Part shown: one piece after another, positions 46,201 through 53,600 of the stretch
How positions within the stretch are numbered: the first letter of the stretch is position 1
How the letters are laid out: every line of letters begins with the position of its first letter
DNA from: Pleodorina starrii
Taxonomy: Eukaryota > Chlorophyta > Chlorophyceae > Chlamydomonadales > Volvocaceae
Direction of reading: 5' to 3'
NCBI GenBank assembly: GCA_030267565.1
Contig: BRXU01000037.1
Coordinates: 965,001-1,029,000, forward strand
DNA length: 64,000 bases
Program-made: the position numbers and the translations under genes
The notes under the pieces: generated by a model
What the model was told of the DNA's origin: nothing
Database searches by the model: none
Seen by the model: the letters and a program-made list of their open reading frames with translations, nothing else

Positions 46201-47527
46201 GCGAGGGCCGTACCTGGCATCGGGCGACGGCGGCGTCTACGTGTCCGCCGCATCCCTGCCGTCTACGGCCGCCGCCACTACCGGCAGCGGCGACGCCGCA
46301 AAGGTTATCGTACAGCTCCGCGCGGGGCCGGACGCCGTCGCCGCCGCCGCCGCCGCCAGCGCCGATGCCTCCGATGACTCATCCACTCTGAGTCGCCGCA
46401 GCCGCCGCCGCCTGAACCTGCTGCTGTCCACGACCACGGGCGCAGACCCGAACGTCGACACCCAACTTGTGCTGACGGGCGACGCCGCCGTCTCCGGTAC
46501 GGGATACGGCATTGATTTGCAGTACTCGCCATCCTCGGCGGCGCAGCTTGCCACTGCGGTGTCGGCCGCCCTGCCCGCCTCCGTCTCGCTGCTCAGCGGC
46601 CTCATCACTCTGACCTGGAACGCAGCCGCGTCGTCGTCATCATCATCATCCGCCTCCGCCGCCTCCTCCACCGCCTCTGTGCCACCAGCGCTGGACGGCA
46701 GCAGCTCCTTCCTGACCCTGTCCATCCCCGCACCCGGATACAACTCCTCGAAGCGCGCGGCGTGCCTCATGTACAACGCCACCACAAACGCCGTCACGGG
46801 GGGTCTGCCGGGCCTGACGGCCGGCGGCGGCGCCGCCGCTACGTACGACAGCGCCACCGGGCGGCTATCGTGCAATGTCAGCGCTGTCGGGACGTACTTT
46901 GTCGCGCAGGCGGCAGTGCAGGACGCCGCTGCTAAGAAGGATGGAGGTGGTCATGATACTGATGGTGGTGGTGGCGACCACCTGAACGTTGGTGCGCTGG
47001 TGGGCGGTATCATTGGAGGCGTCGCGGGATTGGTGCTGCTGGCGGCGCTGGGGGTGGCGCTGACACTGTTCTTGGCTCGCCGCCGGGAGCGGGCGCGGGT
47101 CGCCACCGCGGCCGGTCGTGGCGGCGATGACGACCGCGACGGAGGCGGAGGCGGAGGCGGCAGCCCTATGGGGGGCCGTGCGTCGTCGCCCGCAAGCGGT
47201 GCGCGCGCCGCCGTACCAACAGTCGGTAACGAAGCTGACGGCGGCGGCGGCAACCAGTTGGTGTCGAAGCCGCCGCTGGCGGCTGCGGTGGGCGAGGGAA
47301 GGGTTGTTGTGACGCCGCGGCAGGCCTCGGCGCGGCGCCTGCTGGCGGCTGCGGTGGGCGGCAGCAGGAGCAGGGTGCGGCCCGTGAGTGGCAGCAGGGC
47401 CCGAGATGAGGACGACGACGGCGCCGGTGTGGACGTGGACGTGTACGGCAAGGAGGTCCAAAGGAGCACTCGGTCGGGAGCAGCCCTGATCCGACAGGAA
47501 AGCCTGACGCAGCAGCAGCAGCAGTGA
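9541..47527 (+). CDS. Giant type I membrane protein: three GH-A-like modules, EGF repeats, REJ/PKD-like ectodomain, one TM helix
   Basis: Forty-four exons were joined by splice sites; total coding length is 11,307 nt, which divides exactly into 3,768 codons plus TGA. The start ATG at 9541 has an in-frame TAG at 9529-9531 just upstream, and the first exon encodes a signal peptide. Order of parts by residue: signal peptide 1-38; module 1 about 42-640; EGF 648-673; module 2 about 688-1195; EGF cluster about 1196-1440; module 3 about 1444-1994; proline-rich linker about 1995-2080; unassigned segment to about 2470; REJ/PKD-like region to about 3200; GPS-like segment 3515-3564; TM helix about 3590-3620; basic then Ser/Gly-rich tail. 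The three modules align with one another through DGYP, YDG, FHP-FL, LGADPW, VEYGNE and AYEAG landmarks, which supports most exon choices. The protein is probably at the cell surface or in the wall. No known full-length homologue is recalled; substrate and role are unknown. Weakest points are the exon 32 donor and the exon 43 acceptor (45134, or 45107 adding nine codons). Confidence 0.82.
10283..10340. repeat. (CCCA)n tract in intron 2
   Basis: CCCA/CCCG tetranucleotides, preceded by CCCT repeats from about 10230. It lies just upstream of the exon 3 acceptor at 10367. Confidence 0.8.
11837..11922. repeat. Dispersed short repeat, copy A
   Basis: Contains CCTCGCTGTCC, AGACGGGGAGGAGTTTG, GACCGTTCACGAGCTCCGGC and ATAAATCC, shared in the same order with copies at 12418-12500 and 14584-14670. 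Confidence 0.65.
12248..12313. repeat. (CTG)22 trinucleotide repeat
   Basis: About 22 uninterrupted CTG units in intron 5 of the giant gene. Read as protein it would be a homopolymer, but it lies between the phase-matched exons 12063-12182 and 12729-12856. Confidence 0.9.
12418..12500. repeat. Dispersed short repeat, copy B
   Basis: Carries CCTCGCTGTTC, AGACGGGAAGACCTTCGT, CACCGTTTACGGGCTCAGGC and CTATACG, aligned with copies A and C. It lies within intron 5. Confidence 0.65.
12612..12728. repeat. GC minisatellite ending at a splice acceptor
   Basis: A unit of roughly 18 bases (CCGCCGCCCCGCCCCGTC) repeats and degenerates up to the CCGCAG acceptor of exon 12729-12856. Confidence 0.75.
14584..14670. 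repeat. Dispersed short repeat, copy C
   Basis: Carries CCTCGCCGTCC, AGACGGGAAGGAGTTTAT, CGTTCGCGGGCTCCAGCC, TATACG and ATAAATCC. It lies within intron 8. Confidence 0.65.
15466..15990 (-). mobile_element. Diverged SINE-like element in intron 10
   Basis: Shares with the 23098-23687 element the blocks CCAGGGGCTGCT, GGGGCCGCT, GCCCGCCCTGAAGTCC and CACCGGGGCGCC in the same order, and like it has a GT-rich tract at its left end (an AC-rich tail on the minus strand). It is strongly diverged, so an old copy. Confidence 0.55.
18128..18208 (+). other. EGF-like repeat between modules 1 and 2
   Basis: Reads CAPACVYGSCVNGSCACW then AGVSGASCD, giving the six-cysteine EGF spacing with the C-x-C and G-x-x-G-x-x-C ending. 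It is encoded inside exon 11, which also holds the end of module 1 and the start of module 2. Confidence 0.8.
18363..18529. repeat. (GGGT/GGCT)n then (CA)n at the exon 11 donor
   Basis: A GGGT/GGCT tetranucleotide array begins with the donor GT of exon 11 itself and runs to about 18478. About 25 CA dinucleotides follow at 18480-18529. Confidence 0.9.
20878..21050. repeat. (CCCA)43 tract ending at the exon 17 acceptor
   Basis: Uninterrupted CCCA tetranucleotides for about 173 bp, ending CCCACCAG, which is the acceptor of exon 21053-21327. The repeat takes the place of the usual polypyrimidine tract. Confidence 0.9.
21398..21575 (-). mobile_element. Truncated SINE-like fragment with (GT)n
   Basis: A (GT)n tract at 21400-21427 is followed by GGCCAGGGGCTGCTACCCCT, GGGGCCCCAACGGAAC and CGAAACGCTCTCCCC, matching the corresponding end of the elements at 15466 and 23098. 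The rest of the element is missing. Confidence 0.5.
21800..22469 (-). mobile_element. tRNA-like SINE, copy 1, between (GT)n tracts
   Basis: A 610-bp unit at 21831-22440 flanked by (GT)15 at 21800-21830 and another GT tract at 22441-22469. Read on the minus strand it starts CCGGCGTAGCTCAAGTTGG, which contains a box A-like TAGCTCAAGTTGG, then a box B-like GAGTTCGATCC about 30 bases later, and it ends ...AGATATGTAA before (AC)n. This is the layout of a tRNA-derived SINE with a simple-repeat tail. It lies in intron 18 of the giant gene, antisense to it. Confidence 0.75.
22475..23097 (-). mobile_element. tRNA-like SINE, copy 2
   Basis: The 610-bp unit at 22475-23084 is nearly identical to copies 1 and 3 and has the same length. 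A short GT tract follows at 23085-23093, separating it from the second-family element. Confidence 0.75.
23098..23687 (-). mobile_element. Second-family SINE-like element, copy A
   Basis: A 590-bp unit. It begins TTACAGTATCTGACCGGGCC, similar to the TTACATATCTGCCGGGCC end of the 610-bp family, so the two families share one terminus. Most of the interior differs. An almost identical copy lies in opposite orientation at 41582-42170. No long reading frame with known domains is present. Confidence 0.7.
23699..24330 (-). mobile_element. tRNA-like SINE, copy 3
   Basis: The third 610-bp unit at 23699-24308, with box A-like sequence at 24290-24302 and box B-like sequence at 24248-24258 on the minus strand. 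A GT-rich tract follows to about 24330. Confidence 0.75.
24889..24963. repeat. (GGT)n trinucleotide repeat
   Basis: About 24 GGT units after a run of CTG units, inside intron 18. Confidence 0.9.
25190..25340. repeat. (CTAT)n microsatellite
   Basis: CTAT tetranucleotides with CTAC, CTAA and AAGT variants, ending about 25 bases before the exon 19 acceptor at 25364. Confidence 0.85.
26136..27657 (+). other. Cluster of about five EGF-like repeats between modules 2 and 3
   Basis: Spread over exons 26105-26298, 26486-26622, 26956-27160 and 27534-27839. Visible units include CSGNGQCLANGRCSCYSGF, CTCKPGITGLTC, CPNDCSWNGECLDQGICACY, CGCGGHGRC and CVYGTCFHGTCRCW. The last and the one between modules 1 and 2 share the VYG-C...G-C-CWAG pattern, as if each unit of duplication was an EGF repeat plus a module. 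Exon 22 ends with a GC donor (GCGAGT at 27161). Confidence 0.8.
27715..35312 (+). other. Module 3 of the giant protein: GH-A-like, catalytic pair present
   Basis: Exons: end of 27534-27839, then 29243-29443, 30097-30346, 32109-32240, 32315-32491, 33141-33491, 34015-34422 and 35244-35312. Acid/base candidate Asn1717-Glu1718 in IYVEHSNEVWNGLFPQAQYA (32486-32491); the intron falls directly after this Glu codon. Nucleophile candidate Glu1897 in LILYEAGPSIVE (34198-34200). Module ends with FTKYGSWGLQ and APKYRALMDWLDA, matching KHGSWGL and APKYQGLMSYL in module 2. It is the best preserved of the three and the likeliest to be active. Confidence 0.8.
30766..31988. repeat. Giant (CCCT)n then (CCTT)n tract in intron 25
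   Basis: About 280 CCCT units in succession (30766-31893), with a single visible phase slip (one C missing) near 31704. They pass directly into about 24 CCTT units (31891-31988). The opposite strand is AGGG then AAGG. The tract lies between exons 30097-30346 and 32109-32240 of the giant gene. Confidence 0.95.
35496..36925 (+). other. Proline-rich linker and following ectodomain segment
   Basis: Exons 35496-35759, 36234-36334 and 36621-36925. The first reads Asn/Thr/Gly-rich sequence with sequons, then PPPAAPPSPPPRR, like the hydroxyproline-rich stretches of volvocine wall proteins. The donor of exon 36234-36334 is uncertain: GTGCCC after 36334 fits the phase, and GTGGTG after 36310 would also fit. 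No named domain was recognised in exon 36621-36925. Confidence 0.6.
40194..40261. repeat. (CA)n forming the exon 38 acceptor
   Basis: About 32 CA units run straight into the AG that precedes exon 40262-40430, with no polypyrimidine tract between. Confidence 0.9.
41001..41335. repeat. 10-bp minisatellite TGTGTGGGTC / TGGGTGGGTC
   Basis: About 33 exact-length 10-bp units in two alternating variants differing by one base (T or G at position 3). It begins just after the donor of exon 40822-40989. Confidence 0.95.
41582..42170 (+). mobile_element. Second-family SINE-like element, copy B (opposite orientation)
   Basis: The reverse complement of the 23098-23687 element, nearly identical over 589 bp, ending GATACTGTAA followed by a (CA)n tract at about 42177-42218. 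It lies in intron 39. Confidence 0.75.
46763..46911 (+). other. GPS-like segment before the membrane helix
   Basis: Reads CLMYNATTNAV, a Gly-rich stretch, then GRLSCNVSAVGTYFVAQ. This follows the C-x-x-x-N ... C-N-x-x-x-x-G-T-x-F-V layout seen just before the first TM helix in GPS domains of REJ/polycystin proteins. The His-Leu-Ser/Thr autocleavage tripeptide is absent, so self-cleavage is not expected. Confidence 0.5.
46982..47080 (+). other. Single transmembrane helix
   Basis: About 30 apolar residues (LNVGALVGGIIGGVAGLVLL and on through ALGVALTLFLA) followed at once by RRRERAR, the expected positive-inside stop-transfer. It holds a GxxxG-like GGIIGG pattern. A tail of about 145 residues follows, ending in polyglutamine. 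Confidence 0.9.
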
Positions 47528-50500
47528 GCGAGAGAACGGATGGATGGATGCACGTGCGGAGGCGCAACCCACCAAACAAGCAGCGAGCCATCCTGGCTGT
47601 ATGTATGTAGAGGTGGCGGTGGCGGGGCGGGGCCGCATGGACCCGCCCTAACCTAACCGGGCAGACGTGCGTCAGAGCCGCGACATGGGCGTTGCTGTGT
47701 GGCGTGTTGTCAAGGTGCTTGGGCGTAAATGAAACGTTTTACCAAGAGCGGCACCGTCACATCAGATCACATCATCTAGCGCCAGCAGCAGCAGCAGCAG
47801 CAACAACAAATAAACAGGATTCACTGCCACCAGCCAACTAGCCAGCTAGCCAGCCAGCCAGCAATAAAGGAAGGAACAACGAACACCAGCGGTGCGGTGC
47901 GAGGGGACGCTACGCTGGGGACGTTACATTTCTCGTTGGTTACTTTCCTCTCTCCCGGGGTTTTGTCAATAAAAGGGAGTTGCGGACGAGGGAACGCAGC
48001 TCCATGCATGCGTGCGTGTTGGTGGCTACAGACCACTCACTACTTATGGCGCACCCCTGTACGGCACCCCTGCCTCCATGTGTTGGCCTCCATGGGGGGG
48101 GCCCTGACAGATGAGGCGAGGTAGGGTGGAGGTAGGAGGCGTCTCCGTGTCTTTTGCATCAGGGCCGCTGTCCGCTGCGCAGATATGGCTTCGGGCAACG
48201 TTGCTAAGTGTGGGCGCGAACTATTTTCCCGCCACTGGTGCCCCGATCCCGCCGCGGATCGTGGTGCCGCCGATCGCGCCAGCGCGCGCTTGTGCGTGCG
48301 TGCATGCGTTCGTGGGTGTAATGGGGAATGTATTTCATTACACCGCTGTGTCGACGCTGCTCGGTCGTTGTGTTTCAATGCGTTAGCAACCAATGTACCG
48401 GAATTCATAAATATCTGGATAGCGCTGTTTGTGGGTGGCTGGTTGGGCGGGGCGGCCGAACTCGCACATTTCGCACGCTAAACTACCCGGCTCTGTTTGT
48501 TCATTTGTCCATCCGTAGCTCTATCTCCCCGTCAAGGGGCTCCAGGGGGGTTCCAATGCGCTGGGTTGGGTGCGGTGCGGTGCGGTGCGGTGCGTGCCGG
48601 GCCATCGGTGGCCCCCATGAGCTCGTCAGTTTGGACGCGCGTCATGTCTGCTGTCGATAGATTGGCTGCTGGGCGACCCTCACCCCGGCACCACTGATCG
48701 CTGATCGAGTCCGTGGAGCGAAGTGGGCCTCGCTAGGGGGGGGTGGTGGTGGTAGTGGTGGGCACTTGCATCAGCTGCGTTTAAGGGGGGCCGGCATCAA
48801 TCAGGTGGGGAGGCCTGCGCCCTGTCGTGTCCGTGGCGACGGGGAATGCACAATGACTATTAAGGGGGGGGGGGGGTGCCGAGGGGGCCAAGTACCCGGG
48901 GGTCCTGTCCAGCCTGTCCAAAGGCGGACGTTTAGCAATGGGTGGTACGATACATTCATACATACCCCCCTCCCACATAGACACGTCTTCCGTCCTTCCT
49001 TCCTGGCATACACATACACGCAAACAAATGCAGACGCAAACCTGCATACCGTAGATAAATGCTGAAGGCAAATGTACGTCGTTGTGCCATGCCGCAGTCA
49101 TGCTGTCTCTTCGATATGTGTAATGTGCGCGATTAATGTTGTATGTATGTGTGCGCGACTACGCTGCGTGCTATCTATCCTCAAGATTTATTTTTCGGTG
49201 TGTGTGTGTGTGTACACGACGCCCCGCCGCACACGAGTCTTGTGCCTGAACGAGCTGCCTGAAGATGTGGGTTCGGTGGTGGACTGACTCTGCATGCCCA
49301 CGGACACGCACCTGCCTCCCTGCTGCCGGCAGAGCGGACGTGATGGGATGGGATGGGATGGGATGTGTGCACCTGTGGAGATACGGTAGTGCTAAGCGGC
49401 CTAAACGGCGCGGGCGGGCGGGCGTGTCTGCAGCTGCGCAGTCGTGTGCCTCTGCGCGCGCACGGAAGGGGTAGTTGCGTGCGACCGCCGGCGGCCATGA
49501 TTGCCGGGCGGCGAGCTTGCGCGGCACCCCCCCCTGCCCGCCGGCACGGAATTCAACGAACAAGGGTGGAAGGGCGAGCAATCGAAGGGGTACGTAGCGG
49601 AGAGCCAAGTTCATGCTGGCGTCGTACTAACCTACCACCGCAATTCGGCGTCCCTTCGTCTGGGCGATGGATGAATAGGGCAACATTCCTAAATTTCGGG
49701 GGGGGAGGGACGCAGGCATGCGAGGCGTATTCCGGGTATACTGTCCTCGCTGCGGGCCGATCGGGCGGATCTTGCCGGGAGCGGCTGCCGCCTTGACGCG
49801 GCGTTGAACATGCGAGGGCGAATAAGGCCCCCCGGCGGGCGGGGACACGTGAGGCCGGGACGTGGGCATCAAAACGTGCCCTGCTTTGCGGTGATAGGGT
49901 GGTGGTGACGGTGGTGGTGGCCCCCAACTGCGATCGTCTGTACGACAATAAAATACAGGATCAATCGGCAGCCGTTCAGTGTGTCAGAGGTAAGTCGAGT
50001 ACGGCAGTAACCCAGTAAAGGGAATGCGTGCGCCTTGGCGCGCAGAGGGACCCATAAAGTTGTATGTTATGTTATGTTATGTTACGGTGTGGGGGCCATT
50101 CTAGGGTGAGGGCATCGCCCTCCTATTGTTTAACAGCCACGAGTTTGTTCGCTCCACCCACCATCATCAACGTCTAACGTCATACAAACTGTGAGTCCAA
50201 GGCGGTTGGTCCTGCCGACTAGGACCCCAGCTCATCCGTTCACCCGACATGCGAAGAGACGAAGGGCTCAGCGATTGCCACCAATCAAACGTGCCATCTG
50301 CCTAATCAACTGAGGCCCAACTCCACATCTCAGCAGCTAGCCATAATCTCGCCGCTCCCGACAATGTCGGGGTTCTTCCCAGGTCGAACCCAAGACTTCT
50401 TGTCCTCATTCGTTACATTAATCACACTAATAAGGCCCCACCGGAGACACCGAAACCAACTATAGCGCCGCCCCGCTAATCGGCTTGGCGCTTTCCAGAT

Positions 50501-50635
50501 CCTTCCAAACGCTATCCATCCTGCAACCAACTGCTTATCCCAACCCAAGCGCCGCCCGCTGTTCGGCTTGGCGCTTCCCGAGTCGCCCCGCTAGTCGGCT
50601 TGACCCTTCAATTGCCCTGAACCGCCGACCCGTTT
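47528..50635. other. 3' flank of the giant gene and intergenic DNA
   Basis: The first several hundred bases are presumably 3' UTR. The algal polyadenylation signal TGTAA occurs at 48317-48321 and is a candidate, not proven. No coding exon was found. A (TTATG)n microsatellite lies near 50065-50085, and three related short palindromic motifs containing CGGCTTG lie at 50465-50608. Confidence 0.45.
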
Positions 50636-53600
50636 GACCTGGCAGTCCGCCGGAAGCGCCTGCACCAGCCTCCATGCCGCGCCAGACCATCTCCGGAAGG
50701 CCCGAAACCAAGCAAACTGAGCTCTGCGCACCGTCGCCGCCGCCGGTTCCGATTAGGGCAATCAGAGCTCCGGAACCGCCTCCGGCGTTGCATTGGCATT
50801 GGTGGCGGCGGCGCTCGGCAGCAGCGGCAGCAGCGCAACCGGCGACGCCGTCGGCCGTATCCAGACGGCGGCGGATTCACGGCAGCGCCATCGGGCTGGC
50901 ACACACCCCCTGCCTTAACATGCCCATGTTGCCCGGCTACCCGGCCCCGCCCTGCACCGTGCCTTCCCGTCCCGTCCTGTCTCGTGCCTTCCCGTCCCAT
51001 CCCGCCCCGCCCCACATGACCCCAACAACCTTTGCTCGCAGCGGTTGGCCATCCGGATGTCTCCGCGGCTGCTTGTCGCGCTCAGAGTGACGAGCACCCG
51101 CCTCGGACAGCGTTGATACCGCTTGAGCGCCGCGTGTTGGCAGCCAGCCGCGAGCCGCCTCAAGCCAATTACACCACGCGGCCCACGCGCATGCCGCACT
51201 GTTCGGTCCACAAACATACCATTACCCGCGGATCCCGGGTAGCCATCCCTCCCCAGTGGTTCACAATGCGCATCGTGGCCAGCTGTTACCCAACCCGTAC
51301 CCTGCCCCAACCCCGCGCCCAACAACCTTTCCGAGCTGACTTGATCAATTGTGTTGTGCGAGCTCCCTCCGTCTTGGCGACGATCAAAGACGTCCACGCG
51401 AAATAGTCACGAGCGGCTGGCCTTGACGTTATCGTTGGCGTTGTTGGCAACGGCAGTTGATTGGTTGGTGACGTTGGCGGGGTTGGCGGGCGGGGAGGGC
51501 GGGTCGTAAGGGTCGTTAGGACCGTTAGTGCAGTTGGGGCCGTTGTGGGGGCCCTAGTGGTATTCGGCGGCTGAAAGAGGCGTCTGGAGCACGACGTAAC
51601 CGACAGCTATAAGCGGAAATAACTTGTGCAGTGGACATCGCACGCACTGGCCCGTCGGCGCGCGTCTGGTTCATGCGAGCTTGCATCAGCTGCTTGCATC
51701 AGGTGAGCGAACCTCTCTTCGTACGTATGGCAAGGTGCATCAACGAACGGGATTGAGCGCGAGCGGGCGCCGGGGCGGACTGCATGGCACTGCGAGAGAA
51801 GCCCAAGGGAGTGTGCGCCAAGGGCGAAGTGAGTGAGGGCGAATCGACGCGCGCAGCGGCTACGAACCCAGTGACGCGAAGCAAAATGGCACAGTAAAGC
51901 GACAATTCGCTACACTGGGGGCGGTCCGGTGAAACAAAGCCCCCGTGTAGGGACCTGGCGTAACGACAAAGGAGCCGGTCGTTTCGCTTCGCTCCGCTCT
52001 GCTCGCTTCTGCACGCTTCGCTCGCGCTTCGCTCGCGCTTCGCTCGTGCCCTCTGACCTGGCCGTCGCCGTCGCCGCCGGAAGCGCCTGCACCAGCCTCC
52101 ATGCCGCGCCAGACCATCTCCGGAAGGTCCGAAACCAAGCAAACTGAGCTCTGCGCACCGTCGCCGCCGCCGGTTCCGATTAGGGCAATCAGAGCTCCGG
52201 AACCGCCTCCGGCGTTGCATTGGCATTGGTGGCGGCGGCGCTCGGCAGCAGCGGCAGCAGCGCAACCGGCGACGCCGTCGGCCGTATCCAGACGGCGGCG
52301 GATTCACGGCAGCGCCATCGGGCTGGCACACACCCCCTGCCTTAACATGCCCATGTTGCCCGGCTACCCGGCCCCGCCCTGCACCGTGCCTTCCCGTCCC
52401 GTCCTGTCTCGTGCCTTCCCGTCCCATCCCGCCCCGCCCCACATGACCCCAACAACCTTTGCTCGCAGCGGTTGGCCATCCGGATGTCTCCGCGGCTGCT
52501 TGTCGCGCTCAGAGTGACGAGCACCCGCCTCGGACAGCGTTGATACCGCTTGAGCGCCTCGTGTTGGCAGCCAGCCGCGAGCCGCCTCAAGCAAATTACA
52601 CCACGCGGCCCACGCGCATGCCGCACTGTTCGGTCCACAAACATACCATTACCCGCGGATCCCGGGTAGCCATCCCTCCCCAGTGGTTCACAATGCGCAT
52701 CGTGGCCAGCTGTTACCCAACCCGTACCCTGCCCCAACCCCGCGCCCAACAACCTTTCCGAGCTGACTTGATCAATTGTGTTGTGCGAGCTCCCTCCGTC
52801 TTGGCGACGATCAAAGACGTCCACGCGAAATAGTCACGAGCGGCTGGCCTTGACGTTAGCGTTGGCGTTGTTGGCAACGGCAGTTGATTGGTTGGTGACG
52901 TTGGCGGGGTTGGCGGGCGGGGAGGGCGGGTCGTAAGGGTCGTTAGGACCGTTAGTGCAGTTGGGGCCGTTGTGGGGGCCCTAGTGGTATTCGGCGGCTG
53001 AAAGAGGCGTCTGGAGCACAACGTAACCGACAGCTATAAGCGGAAATAACTTGTGCAGTGGACATCGCACGCACTGGCCCGTCGGCGCGCGTCTGGTTCA
53101 TGCGAGCTTGCATCAGCTGCTTGCATCAGGTGAGCGAACCTCTCTTCCTACGTATGGCAAGGTGCATCAACGAACGGGATTGAGCGCGAGCGGGCGCCGG
53201 GGCGGACTGCACGGCACTGCGAGAGAAGCCCAAGGGAGTGTGCGCCAAGGGCGAAGTGAGTGAGGGCGAATCGACGCGCGCAGCGGCTACGAACCCAGTG
53301 ACGCGAAGCAAACTGGCACAGTAAAGCGACAATTCGCTACACTGGGGGCGGTCCGGTGAAACAAAGCCCCCGTGTAGGGACCTGGCGTAACGACAAAGGA
53401 GCCGGTCGTTTCGCTTCGCTCCGCTCTGCTCGCTTCTGCACGCTTCGCTCGCGCTTCGCTCGTGCCCTCTGACCTGGCCGTCGCCGTCGCCGCCGGAAGC
53501 GCCTGCACCAGCCTCCATGCCGCGCCAGACCATCTCCGGAAGGTCCGAAACCAAGCAAACTGAGCTCTGCGCCCAACCCATACCCTGCCCCAACCCCGCG

